Assembly (NCBI GenBank): GCA_008704415.1
Contig: VXIS01000181.1
Span: forward strand, 1 to 64,000
Direction: 5' to 3'
DNA from: Sphaerosporella brunnea
Taxonomy: Eukaryota; Ascomycota; Pezizomycetes; Pezizales; Pyronemataceae
Length of the DNA: 64,000 nucleotides
The notes below the pieces were generated by a model. That model was not told the DNA's origin, made no database searches, and worked only from the letters and a program-made list of their open reading frames with translations. Below are positions 1 through 12,330 of the stretch, in pieces. A program made the translations under genes and the position numbers. Numbering within the stretch: the first letter of the stretch is position 1; each line of letters opens with the position of its first letter.

Positions 1-174
1 GCCCCTGTCAAAGCAACAGCTCACCGCCCGCCCTGCCAGCCCAGCTTCTTCAAGTTTCTTTTCTTTATCTCCACAGGGCACCCTCAAGCTCGACAACCAC
101 CGACAACTACCCACAACCACTATCACCTCCACCACCGCCATCACCGCCGACCCCACAACGATAAAATTGCTGCG

Positions 175-794
175 ATGACATCTCCCACGACCTCCCCTGC
201 GCCCTCGGCGTCAACGTCTTCAATGCCGCCCCCTCCCTCGCCCGCCCCTGCCGCCGTCCCCGTCTTCGCCCCCAAACCGCTGCGTCTGCCGCAAAACTAC
301 CTCCCGCAACGCTCGATACTGCTGCCGCAGCAGCAGCGTACCCCCTCGCCGCGAACCAGCAGGAGCCGGAGCAGCAGTATTGCCAGCGGAGTGGCGGAGG
401 GCGAGGCGGCAGACCAGATGGTGCGGTTGTATAGGTACGTCTTTGCTTGAAGCTTCCGGGAAAGAAAGGGGGTAGCAGGAACTGATACGGCCTTGTTGTG
501 GTGATGGTGGCTATAGTCCCGGACCGCATGAATCCGTGCTCGACGACTTTTTGAAGCTGGTGCGCGCGTCGCATAGTACGCGACCGGCTAGTCCTTCCAC
601 TTTGAGACGCTCTACGACACCGCAACAGGCGAGGAAGGAGGGGGAGAAAATGGTTATTCGTAGGTTTCCCTTCCCCCATTTTTTTACAGCAAGGCTGATT
701 AGTTTCAACAGCGGCCTCGCCAGTGTCGAGAAGTTTGACCAGAAATCCGATTATTTATAATTCACAATTTGGGTTGGTGCAGGAGGAGAGCTGA
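175..794 (+). CDS. Hypothetical 161-aa Ser/Pro-rich protein, three exons
   Basis: I do not recognise this protein. The model joins 175-434, 517-659 and 712-794. Both introns (435-516 and 660-711) have GTACGT or GTAGGT donors and TATAG or AACAG acceptors, the second has a GCTGAT branch point, and the phases fit, giving 162 codons with the stop. The first 60 residues are rich in Pro, Ser and Ala with a poly-Gln patch. The middle, about residues 85-130, reads as a more ordinary helical stretch (LDDFLKLVRASHS) followed by Arg/Ser-rich sequence. No signal peptide or membrane segment is visible. Splicing rather than read-through is supported because read-through of intron 1 stops within a few codons. 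The start is the first ATG in the frame, and nothing upstream in the window favours another. It could be a fragment of a larger gene. Confidence 0.5.
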
Positions 795-3335
795 AGAAAG
801 GGTAGGAAGGTGTTGTTGTGGAGTTCAGGATTGAAATGGGTTTACAGGAGGATACAACTTTGGGTACTGCTACAGCTTCATCGGCTTTTTTTAATGGTAA
901 TTTTATGCGGAACGGATATGTAGAATATGGGAAATGCCACTCGTTTTTTTTTCTCGTAAATAAGGTCGTCTATGATGGTGATAGGATGTTGGTCTTCCGC
1001 CTTCTTGACTGCCTCCTCATTGCCATTCGCTCTTTTGTCTGGAGGTTTTGCTTACATACCTCCCAGGTACTTAAGTGCTTGCAGATATGCACTGTCAATC
1101 ACTCGGCAGACACTATGGACAGGTCGCCTTTGGAATCGGCATAGATAGAGTAGGGGCGTATATATATTTTGATCCAGGGGAAGGGAAAGGGGGGGCTATC
1201 GACGCACTAGCACCTCGCCTATCTAATAGTATTATCCTTTACAGCACGTGGGGTGGGTTATCGTGGGGGGTACTATAGCATTCCGATATCTATAAAACAC
1301 GGCGTGATTTCCAAAAGGTATGAGGCATGTATGATGAAAGCCGTTCGACTTATCGTGCCGAAAAGGTCGGCGAGGGTTGATTCCCGGAGATGAGGGTTCT
1401 GCATATGTAGAGCACATACCTGTGGGCCCGAGGGGCCACCTACCTAAACGGAATGGGAGCCATCTATGTACCATCTGATACACTTTGTGTATCTGAACGC
1501 GACTGGGTCTAGGTATATATATGATAGTCTACCGGTAAACAGCAAAAGATCTAGAATCACGCATCCCATCCAGCATATCCTCAGAGCTCGAGTTTGTGAG
1601 ACGTGCCCCCAAGCGATACTCGCGAAACTGCAGCGGCATGAGTCGGAAGACTTGATTACCGTGGGGTACAGTACTAGGACAAAAAGAAGTCGCAGTTTTC
1701 CTAGTTTTTACAGCTAAATCACTCACGTTTCACCACCTTACCAAAAACCACCATTTGGTCCAAAAAATTGACCGCTGGCCGAGAAAGTAGAAGAACACAT
1801 GAAATTCAATCTCTGAAGGATCTGAAAAAAAGAGAGCAAAATTGGGGGTGCTATGAGCTGGGAGGCGGTGTTGAGAGCTTTTCGGAAGGCGATTTTGTAT
1901 GGGGCGCCATACAAAAAGTGACTTGACAACGGCCTTTGCACACTCTGCCAGCTCGTCACGCAACACAAACACCTTTTTTTCTTAATCTGCCTCCAGAAAT
2001 GAAGATCCAAGATAGCTATTTAGCGTTCTGCATGGCGGAGCAAATTTATAATTTGCGTGGTGGTGGTTAGATAGAGGTCTCATTGACGGTGAAAGCGCAA
2101 AATTCCCATTATTTTTGTCCTGTGACTGTATGTAGTTCGCCTTCAGCTGTGGGCCAGAACGCATGCTTGAGTCTCTCCATGACCTGCGCCGTGTCTCCTC
2201 CCTCAGCGTACGTCAGTCATGTAGTTACGTGAAGAACCCCATCTGGTCGAGCGTGGGCAACGTGGAAGAGTAGGGAGTGAGCGGGAATTTGCGATGAAGG
2301 AACTGCAGCCGATTGAACCGGAAGGGCGCCCCAAGAGGCGAAGCGGAATTGTTCTGGTGGGATTTGGCGTGTATATGGCAGCCTGCCGGCAGATGGAGGC
2401 TCACGGTTTGTGCGACGGTGTCGGCGATGCCATTGAGAACCTGCGGGCGGGGGTTGGGTGGTGTAAGAGGGACGGGGAGAGATGCTGAGTTTCTCGCCAT
2501 CATCGTCAACACCGGTTGCTTGTCGAAATACTAGTAGTGCGGCAACAGCGACGGACTATCTGCACGACGATCGCCATTCCGAGCGATAGAGTGTATATTA
2601 TGATCTTGTTATTTTTTGATTTATTTTTCGGAGAATCGCCAATGTGGATCATGGCGACGTCTCGGTTCATAACCCCAAGCTGCTCAGCTTTGGTTCTTCA
2701 TGGAATGCTTCAGCTTCGGGGGCTGAGAGCTGCGCATGCAGGCAGGGTCGTTAAGAACATGCTTCCTGAGTATATCCAAACAGCTGGGTAGATGCTTTAT
2801 ATCTCGCCAGCTGGATGCCGGCTAACTACCAGATGCCATCTTCCTATACGCGCCCGCAATCCCTGGTCCCTTATCTGCACGCAGGCTGATGCGCTGCGAT
2901 ATCTCTGGCCAGGCCTTATATTTGCAGGACCCCCCCACCAGCACCCACGCGAAATCTGACGCTGCGCATTTTGCTCCTTCGAGCTTCGATTCGCAGGCAC
3001 CACTTCTGCTGACTTCCGTTCCCCACACTCCCTCTCCAGCTTTCTGTACTGTGCTCTTGCGGTTGCTCTTGCATGTAGGATGCAATAGCAACGATATACA
3101 TCACGTTCTGCGCAACTGCTTTTCATTCGGTCAGCTCTTCCTTCCTGCGTTCCTTCATCTGCACCATTCCACTGCCTGAGCTATAATTGCACCTATCGAG
3201 AGGCAAGTACCCGCCAGCCAGCCAGCCGCTCTTTTTCTCAGCTTTAAGACGGTTTGTTTGTCCTTTCTTTTCCTCACTCACTCCCTGAACTGCGTCAACT
3301 GACTAGAGAGAAGAGCTACGTTCTAGCTAGCCACC
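795..3335. other. Intergenic, no gene seen
   Basis: About 2.5 kb without a supportable gene. ORFs here are short, start mostly at non-ATG codons and show no recognisable motif. The last 350 bases are C/T-rich, as expected for the leader and promoter of the following gene. Confidence 0.6.
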
Positions 3336-4949
3336 ATGCCAACCAGTATCCAGTACCCAACGGATCGAACACCCTCCCGCAACTCCGCCCGGACCCCAAA
3401 CTTACCGATCACGTCCAGGACAGAGTCGGGCTATGATACAGACCAACACATGCGGATGTTTATGGCCGAGACGACACGGTCCGGCGGGAGTAGTGCAGGG
3501 GCCACGACAAGGTCAGCTCCAGCCGGAGGGGTGCATCATGGCCATGGCAGAATACCACAAGGTAGACACTGGACTTCTACACCACAGCCACAGCACCAGA
3601 GGACCATGCAGGTTCCCGGGCTTCGGCACTTGCGAGAAAATCCTGAGACTTTGGTGGTACCAAGGCAACGGTCTCAGAGGCCGCCGCCGACTGAAGACTA
3701 TTTGCGGCCGACGAGGCAGGCGGGGCCACCACCTCGGGCTGACCCTGCGCCCCCACCACAGCGACGGAACGAGGGCTTAAAGCGGGACAGTGGCCGGTCC
3801 GAAAAAGAGCAGAGACCTGCCCCCTCCAAAGCCAAGAAGCCGGAAAAAAGCAATGTGCTGGAAGATTATCTTGGGATCTATCGAGCTGAGAACAAGTTAC
3901 CACCGGGAAGGAGCGCAGCGGATGATTTCGCGGCCACAATTGCAAAGAAGTTGCAGTTTGGGAGGAAAAATAGTGTGCAACAGGAAAATGAAGAAAAGGA
4001 CTCAAAAGAGGTTCCTTGCCGCCGCGAAGAGCAGCCCCCGCAACATATTAAAACTTCTCAAGGCTTTATGGCTGAGCTACCTGGAAGCCTTCCAGAGGAC
4101 CTCCCAATGCCGCTCGATATCCCTGAACCGCCAAGATCATCCGTCACAAGGGAACTACGAAACGACCACTGCCAGGCCCACAGTTCGCAATCCGGAAGCA
4201 GAAAAGGCGGAAGCGTATATCTACAGCACCCGCGGCCGTTGAACACGGAGGGGGTATATGCGCAGATGCCACTGCCCGCCGTACCGCCGTCGTCCCGGCC
4301 CACAACCTCAGAAACACTCACGTCCAAGTACGGCGGTGAAATTGCGGATTGGGCGGAAGATTTTTTCCAGGACTCACAACTCCACTCCTCACCACCGCCT
4401 TTGCTGCCACCTCCTCCCGTCACATCCAGCCCTGCCAGCAGATCCTCCTCCTTCTCCAGACCGCATTCAAGAGCTTCTTCCTCCTCACACTCGACGATGC
4501 GGAGTTCGTCCATACGCTCGACGCCGTCACTATCCTCCTCCAGAACTTCTTACGCTTCTTCCACTGGCGACCGATACGAAGCCCACGACGTACCTGAGGG
4601 ATTGGGTCTAGGCGTAATTGGCGAAGAGAAGATACCCGGAAAACCGGAAGGGCTCTATAGGCAGCCTGAGCTCCGAGATGCTGAGGAAGAGCTGTATCTA
4701 CCAATGGCTTCGTTGGAGATCTCGGGGTATTATGAAGATTACCATCGCAAGCAGCAGCAATCGAGGAGCTTGCCGCTGCAAGCTGATATTAGACGCGCAA
4801 GCACTATCTCGACGGGAAGTACTGGCAGCAGCGGCAGCATGGGGAGCGCCAGTAAGAAGTGCGGGCTGGATTATGAGATTGAGGCCTATTTGGCTGAGAG
4901 GAGGAGGATACAGGCTCAGGAGGCGGCTACGGCCGGAAAGGGAGTTTGA
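3336..4949 (+). CDS. Hypothetical 537-aa Ser/Pro-rich protein, single exon
   Basis: One long uninterrupted frame of 537 codons begins at an ATG in an excellent fungal initiation context (tagccaccATG). I do not recognise the family. Most of the chain looks disordered: Arg/Pro/Gln-rich to about residue 165, then a denser patch with DYLGIYRAENKLPPGRSAADDFAATIAKKLQFG (split here as DYLGIYRAENK and FAATIAKKLQFG) at roughly 178-212, a second patch YGGEIADWAEDFFQDS at roughly 330-346, and a long Ser/Arg tract at about 365-410. The C terminus ends in a short charged helix (DYEIEAYLAERRRIQAQE). The two conserved-looking patches and absence of stops over 1.6 kb support a real gene. It is likely cytoplasmic or nuclear, as no signal peptide or membrane segment is visible. 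Confidence 0.75.
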   Translation: MPTSIQYPTDRTPSRNSARTPNLPITSRTESGYDTDQHMRMFMAETTRSGGSSAGATTRSAPAGGVHHGHGRIPQGRHWTSTPQPQHQRTMQVPGLRHLRENPETLVVPRQRSQRPPPTEDYLRPTRQAGPPPRADPAPPPQRRNEGLKRDSGRSEKEQRPAPSKAKKPEKSNVLEDYLGIYRAENKLPPGRSAADDFAATIAKKLQFGRKNSVQQENEEKDSKEVPCRREEQPPQHIKTSQGFMAELPGSLPEDLPMPLDIPEPPRSSVTRELRNDHCQAHSSQSGSRKGGSVYLQHPRPLNTEGVYAQMPLPAVPPSSRPTTSETLTSKYGGEIADWAEDFFQDSQLHSSPPPLLPPPPVTSSPASRSSSFSRPHSRASSSSHSTMRSSSIRSTPSLSSSRTSYASSTGDRYEAHDVPEGLGLGVIGEEKIPGKPEGLYRQPELRDAEEELYLPMASLEISGYYEDYHRKQQQSRSLPLQADIRRASTISTGSTGSSGSMGSASKKCGLDYEIEAYLAERRRIQAQEAATAGKGV

Positions 4950-5936
4950 GTGAGGACCGGCATTTACTGCAAATTTTTTTCTTTTTGGTAGTATCTAGGG
5001 ATGTGGGATGGCGTTTTGAAACATGGATTTGGTGGGGGTTTCTTTTTCTTTTTTCTGAGTATTATACCACTGCGTTTTTTTTTTCTCTCTCTTGTTTTGA
5101 GCCTTCTTGGATGTGGTCCTTGTGTGGGTGTGGGGGAGGGGGGTGCTGTATACCGCGGCGCATAGCATCAGTTGGATGCAAAAGCTGCAATGGGGGGGGT
5201 TTTTTTTTGGTGGCCGGCGGGATAGATCTTTTTGCGCCACGGCCGCCGGCAGATGAGGATTGTAGTTGTGGTAGGTATTTTAAGGATGTTTAGGGAAGTC
5301 GAATGACGGTCCGTGACGGAACGCGACGGGAGGGCAAAGTAACTTGAAGATCCCAATCGTACAAAAGCAAGTCCTACCGCTCGGCAACCGATTCGGGTGG
5401 TCAACTTGTTACCGTGTATCTAGTACGTACTAGTCGCTCTTCCCGATCTGGGATGGCCCGGGTTTTCATTCTAACTTTCATGCGGCGCCGAAGGGTGTGT
5501 AATCATTCAATCATTCGTTGCTCGTGAGTTCGCTCTCACCTGTCCTGTCACGGCGCGGTCGCGACTGGTCTGTTACGCAGTTTGAGTGACACATGGTGAC
5601 ACACGGTGCCTTTGCCAGGAAGGCGTGGGTTACTGTGTAGAATACATGTTTGTAGGGGTAGGAGTACGAGTTATTTCGCAAGATGGGGAGTTCCCGTGCG
5701 AGAGACAGGCTTCTGCAGCAGCACTACAGTACTGTAATCTGGAGGTATATACGATTCCTTCGGCACTATCAGGGTACATAGGTAGGTAAGTAAGTACATG
5801 TCGAACAAGAAAAAGCAAAAAAAGAAGAAGAAGCAAAAAGCAAAAACACCCCAAGCCCAACACAAACGCAAGTCCCAAGTCAGAAAAGTATCCACAAAGA
5901 AACGAAGCTCTCCGCCCCTCATCTCCCGCACACCGC
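4950..5936. other. Intergenic, no gene seen
   Basis: Convergent 3' flanks of the gene at 3336 and the monooxygenase at 5937. It holds poly-T runs near 4973, 5046, 5077 and 5200, as expected for 3' untranslated sequence, and no supportable coding region. Confidence 0.6.
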
Positions 5937-8115
5937 CTAATTCTGCGGGATCAAAAACTCCGCAAAGAACTTTTCAATAGCCTCGACATCCTCGAGCTCA
6001 CACAGTAAGGACACATACTGATCGGGCCTAACCACGACCACGCATCCCTTCTTCTTATCGACGCCATAATTCTTGTATGCCTCTCCGTGTCCCTCATGGA
6101 AGCTCATATCGTCCACGTACACGCTCCAATAATCATGGTCCGGCCTCAGCGCCGCGGGGAAATCGTGGAGTTCCACCTCCACGCGCGGCGAGGAGTGGAC
6201 GGTTAGGAAATGGAACAGGCCGTTGCGGGGGCGGTTTTTAGGCGTGTACTTCGAGACGAAGGAAGAGTCGCTGTCGAGGTGGGCGGCGAATTTGTTCAGC
6301 CGCGCCATCTGCGGCTTGTCGAGGACGTCCCCAGCGAAAACTATGATCCGCCAGCGCCCGTCGGATTTCATCAGCTCGTGCATGTGCCACGGGCGGGCGT
6401 CGGACTGGTTGAGGACTTTGAACGAGTTGAAGCGCTGGCCGACGGGGATGTTGCTTGCCAGGTTACATTTGGAAACCACGACGGAGGGCCTGACGGGGTT
6501 GTATTTGTCCTCGACGGCGGGCGAGGGCTTCGCGATCAGCAGCGAGCCGTTATAGTCGATCGACACCCCCGAGGCAAAGAAGTGGGATTGCTCAAAGACT
6601 TTCTTGAATTCTTCGAGCGAGATGCCGGCTTCGTCTGCTGCGTCCTTCGCCGGTTTGCCCGAGAAGAGCTTGGCGAACTTTTTGTCGAAGTTGATGAGGT
6701 CGTGTGCCACCATGGAGCGCTCGTACCCGTAGGTGCTGAGCACCGAACGAGAGGCGAGACCTTGACATACCTCGCCGATCTTCCAGGCGAGGTTGTAGGT
6801 GTCCATCATCGAGGTGTTCATGCCCTGCCCGGCCTTGGGGGAGTGTGTGTGCGCCGCGTCGCCGGTGATGAACACCCGGTTGTGCGCCGAGAACTCGTTG
6901 ACCACCCGCTGCCCGATTTGGTATGCGGTGAACCACTGGATCTCCTCGTACGTGATGGTGTACGGCGCCATGATCTTCTGTGCCTGCGCCAGGATCATCT
7001 CCGGCGTGATCTTGCTGCGCTTGACGCGGCCGTCGGAGTCGCGCTCAACCTCCGAGAGCTGGATGTAGAAGCGGACGAGGGCGCCCTCACGGGGGATGAC
7101 CATGACGGAGCCGCACTCCGCAGAGTGGATCGCGCAGCGGTTGCGGATGTCGGGGAAGTTGGTCAAGGGGACGATATCCAGCACTCCCCAGACATAGTCC
7201 GTGTGCTCACCGATCATTTCGAAGCCGAGCTGGCGGCGCACCCATGAGTGCGCGCCGTCGCAGCCGATCACGTATTTGCAGTTTACGACCTCGACGCTGG
7301 CCTTTGTCTCCTCTTTCGCCAGCCCGCTGTCCTCCTCCTTCTCCGACACCAGGTTCGCGGACCTGAATAGGCCGTTGAGAACTTTGTGGCCGAACTGCTC
7401 CGGCGCTGCTGCCTCCTCCTTCAGGTGCCGCAGCACCACCTTGACCGGGTACGCGGCGTCGTTGTCGACGGCGCTTTCGTCGATCTCCATCCGCTCCGGC
7501 ATGGTTGAGAACTCGACCTCCGGCCCGCCGTACTTTCGGATGTTGTCGCGGAAGTAGCTCTCGACCCAGCCCTGGTGCAGCACGATCTGAGAGAACCGAG
7601 ACAGGCCCGGCATCATATCGGGAATTCGGCCCGTTCGCACCACGCCCTTTCCGCTCTCGTCTGGGTTCCAGAAGGAAATCTATAGGGAGCACTAAGTTAG
7701 CCAGCCATATCTTGCAGGTTTCAGATCAGATCTGAGGCGACAAACCTCAAGCATGTGGTTCGCATCCTTCCACGCCCGGTCCGCGAAGCCAAAGCTGTCG
7801 AGCACCTCCAGCGTGCGGCATTGCAGCCCGTCCGCCTGTCCCGCGAAGATCTTACCGTCACGCTTCTCGACTATGCGGACCTTGAGGCCCTTGAACCGCG
7901 TGAGCCATGCGGCGGCCATGTATCTAAACACGGGTTAACAGTCTGGCGCGGGTCATGACCGCGATTCCTCTCGTTCGACAGATCTCATTCCGTAGATCTA
8001 TCTAGCTCCGAGATGGAAGGGCTTACCCAGCGGGACCGGCTCCAACAATCAGCACATCGATGTCGGAAGTCGGCACGTCCTTCTTAGGGGCGGTGGCCTC
8101 GGTAGCAGCAACCAT
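5937..8115 (-). CDS. Phenol 2-monooxygenase-type FAD hydroxylase
   Basis: A 669-aa flavoprotein hydroxylase of the phenol hydroxylase family (FAD_binding_3 fold plus C-terminal thioredoxin-like dimerisation domain), which puts a hydroxyl ortho to an existing phenolic hydroxyl using NADPH and O2. Exons on the minus strand are 8115-8027, 7923-7746 and 7679-5937, with all phases matching. Residues 24-31 carry the Rossmann dinucleotide motif (VGAGPAGY). The DG motif (GCDGAHSWVRRQLG) is near residue 230, and the second FAD ribityl motif GDAAHTHSPKAGQGMN starts near 362. Intron 2 (7745-7680) splits HMLE from ISFWNPDESGKG, a join that restores the conserved family sequence. Length matches the usual ~660 residues. 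It is transcribed away from the CoA-transferase gene and heads the aromatic cluster. Substrate (phenol, resorcinol, salicylate or other) cannot be read from the sequence. Confidence 0.93.
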
Positions 8116-9171
8116 TGCAATGCGTTTTATTAGATGTATCCGAGACTTATTTTTCAGGAACTGTCGACGTGCGGAAAGGGTGCGGGCAAGGAAACAGATA
8201 CAAGTGAGGAGATGGAAGGAACGGCAGCGAGAGGGGCAGATGTGGAGACAGATATGTATTTGCTTCAAAATACGGCGGGAAGGCAGTTATAACGAGTTTT
8301 TTTCCCACTTTCCCTACGGGGCCCCCCTCCCCCGCCAATGTGACAGCCGCCAACGTCAACCTAGTTCTCGGCCCTTCAACGGCCGGAAGAATCCTTCCCC
8401 ATGGGGTGATTTGGCGGGGAGGGGCGGGGAGGGGCGAGGAAAAGGCCTCGAGACGGCCAGAAGGTAGACACCCGAGCTTGACGAGCAAATCCACGACACA
8501 CGATAGGGTGCCGGGCGATACATAGCGTCTCCGCCTGTCGACCGCCGTTGATCGCTGATTAATCTGGAGTGGTGGTGGTGGTGATGATGCATGTATGCAA
8601 GCAATCAGTCATCAATCACCACTGCCGCGGATATGCCCGATGTGCCTGCCACGCCTCATCGGATCGTGTCGGATGTGTGCATCCATGCCTGTGCCGCCGT
8701 GCGCAGCGGCTAAAGCGAATGAACCCCGGGACTGACTGCCACGGCCCCGGCGTCGGACGTCATGCACAGGTATATCCCGCCAACCATCCGACGAGCAAAA
8801 GCAAACAGGCGCAGACATCCGACGGAAACGAGAGGAAGGAAATATCTTCGTAAAACAGCTGGGGAGGAGCTAGCCATCGGAAGCCAGACATCACAAGATG
8901 AACGCGGGATCCTGCACGTTGGTACTCGGCACTGGGGGGGGGGGGGGGAAAGGGAAATGACAGCCGTCGGAAGGAATATCTGGTCCTCCTCCTCCTCCTC
9001 CTCCTCTATCTTCGCTTTTGGATCCATCGTTTTGAATTTGACCACTTGATCACAAATTCCCCCCCCCCCCCCAACGGCCCGCGGAAACTCATCCATAGCT
9101 GCTGCTACTACTACGTGACACACCTCCAGACCGAGGCTGCTACTACTACGTGACACACCTCCAGACCGAGA
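8116..9171. promoter_or_regulatory. Divergent promoter: monooxygenase / CoA-transferase
   Basis: A 1.06 kb spacer separates the start codons of two head-to-head genes of the cluster and must hold both promoters. It contains a 15-bp poly-G run (8934-8948), a CTC repeat near 8983-9005 and a 14-bp poly-C run (9059-9072), followed by a 35-bp tandem duplication next to the CoA-transferase start. Several CGG/CCG half-sites of the kind bound by Zn2Cys6 factors occur, but I could not assign a specific operator. Confidence 0.55.
9101..9170. repeat. Exact 2 x 35-bp tandem duplication in 5' leader
   Basis: Bases 9101-9135 and 9136-9170 are identical 35-mers (unit begins GCTGCTACTACTACG and ends CCAGACCGAG). 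The second copy ends one base before the CoA-transferase ATG at 9172, so the unit lies in the leader or core promoter. Identity of both copies suggests a recent event. Confidence 0.95.
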
Positions 9172-10960
9172 ATGCCGTACTCCACCATCACCGGGGCCGA
9201 GGCCGCCCTCAAAACTCTCTTCGAGCAACCAGAAGGCCGCACACTGCCGCTGCCGCAGCTGGCCATCGACTATGCACGCAAGGTGAAGTTTACGGGGCGG
9301 GACCAAGTGTTTCTTCCCTGTGTGATGAAGGAGGTGGAGGCGTCAGCAGCGCTGAAGGCTGTAGAAGCCGGAATTGCGGCGGCCATCGGAGAGGTGCGGT
9401 TCGGGTGGGAGGAGGAAGACATCGAGATCAACATGGAGCAGGCGGCGGCATTCTTGTTGATGGTATGCCGTCCTAAACCACCAGTAAAAATTTACCACCA
9501 TCAGAAAACTGAATATGATAGGCGTACCTTGCATCCGTAGACGGCCTCACAAAGCTCAACAAAGCAGTGCGAGCTCATTTGCGAGACACCGACTTCAATC
9601 GTTCGCAGAGCAACATCTACAGGCGTCTGTCCGCAAACCTGTACAAGACCAAAGACAGCGGCTTCTACCACATTCACGGGTCACTGATTGCCTCTCCAGC
9701 ACTAGAAATGGTGGGGCTGCCGCCATACCGTGAAGACTTCAAGGACGAAGACTACCCCAAGATCTTGGAGTACATTGGCGAGGCGGTCGCAAAGTACACG
9801 GTCGAGGAGCTGGAGGAGCTCAACAACGAGCGCAGGCTGGCGGGTATCTACGCCATCAAGCAGGAAGAGTTCCTTGCCTCTCCGCACGGCAAGGTATTAA
9901 ACAACCAGCCATACTGGCAGCTCGAGGCGCTGGAGACCTCGACTCCTCCCGTAGCCTTTCCAGAGGCCAAGATCCGCAGTCCCGAGGCCGGCGGCAAGCC
10001 ACAAATCCTCAGCGGAATCCGCGTGCTGGAGCTCTGCCGCATCATCGCGGGTCCCACTGTAACCCGCATCCTCGCCGAATACGGCGCCGAAGTCCTCAAG
10101 ATCACCAGCCCAACCGGCCCAGACGTGCCATTTTTCCAAGTCGACGGCAACGTCGGAAAACACGCGGCCGAGCTAGACTTGAAGACCCCCGAGGGCCGCG
10201 CCGCGTTCGAGCAACTGCTGGAATCCGCTGATGTCGTCGTCGATGGATACCGCCCGGGGGCGATCGAGAAGCTGGGCTTCGGCGCAACAGCGCTGAAGGC
10301 GCTAGCAGAGAAGAGAGGAAAGGGCTTTGTCTATGTCACCGAGAACTGCTTCGGATACGACGCACCCCTTGCCCATCGCGCCGGCTGGCAGCAAATCGCA
10401 GACTGTGTCAGCGGCCTTGCGTGGGCGCAGGGACGCGCCATGGGTCGCAACGAGCCTATCATTCCGCCGTTCCCAATGAGTGACTATGGGTGGGCCCTCC
10501 CCTCACTCCAACCGGCAAAAACATTGCTAACACAACATGCAGAACCGGATGCATGGGCGCCGTGGCCGCTCTGACCGGCCTCTACCACCGCGCCACACAG
10601 GGCGGCAGCTATTGGGGCAAAGCTTCGCTGGTGCAATATGACATGTACCTGATGTCCTTGGGGGAGTATCGCAACGACGTCTGGCAGGGGCTTATGGCGC
10701 AGCAAGATGCCGACTTCGCGCAGCTCCGCTACTACGACTCGGTCGACCAAATTGGCAAGACGGCGCTGAAAGGGCTGAAGAAGGCCGCCCCCTGGTACTG
10801 GGACGAGGAGGATAAGTATCTGGAGGAAAAAGACTGCCCGGGTTTTGGCGGCAAGATCAAGATCGTTCGTCCTGTTGTTAGGATGGGGAGGACTTGGAAT
10901 GGTTTCAACGAGACTAGTCGGCCTAATGGGTTTGATCAGCCGGCGTGGTGGTTGGATTGA
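9172..10960 (+). CDS. Family III (CaiB/BaiF) CoA-transferase
   Basis: A 558-aa enzyme that moves CoA between carboxylic acids, or in racemase members epimerises 2-methylacyl-CoA. Exons are 9172-9462, 9522-10489 and 10543-10960. Introns of 59 and 53 bp have good donors and acceptors, the second with a GCTAAC branch point, and phases fit. The family's N-terminal CoA-binding motif (SGIRVLELCRIIAGP then LAEYGAEVLKI) begins near residue 259, with VDGYRPGAIEKLGFG after it. Splicing at intron 2 creates SDYGTG, and its Asp418 sits where family III enzymes have the catalytic Asp that forms the acyl-anhydride. The first ~250 residues are an extension relative to bacterial members and look like a degenerate extra lobe. 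Many fungal homologues are labelled alpha-methylacyl-CoA racemase. Cluster position suggests acyl activation in aromatic breakdown, which is inference. Confidence 0.88.
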
Positions 10961-12330
10961 GTGCGTGAGATACGATACCCTTAGATGCTGCTTTTTTTGT
11001 GTCGGCGTTTTGTCCGGATTTTCCCATTCTTGTCTGCGGTTGGATTATTTGGCGGGAATTTGTGTAGAAGAGTAAGAAGCTCGGTAAAAGCTTGTTTTGT
11101 TAGAAGCAAATACTAAACGTCTCTACCTTTGAATTGTAAAGGTACTTAAGTACTCTACTCTAGAGTAGTGATGTGCAGCCTTATCCGAATTGTGTATCTG
11201 TGATTTTCGCCAGCTGCTGGACCGACGAATATCGGAGGCGATTGAGCTCCTCAGCTGGGAGGAACGCAGGAGGACTGAACGACTTGTACTCAGCGATCAC
11301 AGATCAGGATACTCTACTCTAGGTACACTCGCGTCGGCATGCCAAACAGGCAGTGTGGCAAAACCTCACCGCAGAATCTCCACGCACAGCAATGTTGGAA
11401 TTACCGACGAGGACCCAAGCGGGGCTTTCCGAAGAGAAGTCGGGAAACAAAAGCTAGGGTTGACGTAGGAGGGCGGGATCAGCTTGTCCTTGTCCTAACG
11501 GTCAAGGCCAGGAATGAAACTGCCTGCGTAAGAGCGGCATACGAAACGTCCAACAACACCACCCAGCTGCGAGCTCCTGGGAAGCGATCTGAGACATTGA
11601 TTGTAGTTGAACCCGGTAGCACCAGTGATGGCGGAGCTGGAGACGGCCGGGCATGCATGCTCCAAGCAACACGGATCATGACAATCTCGCCAATGGCCAA
11701 TCATTGGGCTGGGAAGCGAACGCCCGGGTTGCGAACTCCGTTGACGAAGAGCGGGGGTGCTAGGACATCGTAGTTAGCGGCGGTGGTGGTGGTCAGTTTT
11801 CGTTCCCACATAGGTACTCTATGCGTAAAGCCATCGAATACTGGCTGGTTCTATGTATGGTAGGGGACGACGTTGGGCGGATAGCCATAGCTGCAGGCGC
11901 GCCTGTTCGGATAGACGGCTGCATGGGATTCTGACTGGTGGATTTGCGCATGCCCACACACAGCAGATTTGGCTTCGCCGACTCTAGCATAGGCATAGGT
12001 ACCTTAGCTATAGGCGTTGCTGCCGCGATGGTGCTTCGCCGTCGTGGGCTCTGTTATCGGTCACTTTGCGCACTTCGGGTATCAGTACAACGGTATGTAC
12101 AATACTTAGTAGTGATTAATTTCAGTAAAAGAATGAAATAACATATGTTACACATTGCGCATCCCCAAAACCCTTGATAATCGCCACCGGAAGAAGCACA
12201 ACCGAAAGAACGTATATATATGGATAAATAAAACTCCCGCAAAATGCCACCATTCAAACCAGCAAGCAATCAAAAAAAAACACAAAAGCGGAATCCTTAC
12301 AACGCGTGATAGTAATAGTAGCAACTTGAG
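10961..12330. other. Intergenic, no gene seen
   Basis: About 1.4 kb between two convergent genes. The word GTACTCTACTCTAG or close variants recurs (near 11150 and 11310), and AGGTACTTAAGTAC-like palindromes are present. No ORF shows recognisable protein features. Confidence 0.55.

Noticed and set aside
6210..7247. 345-codon plus-strand frame opposite the monooxygenase
   Set aside because: Antisense shadow of a GC-rich coding exon. The real protein on the minus strand has the full set of FAD motifs.
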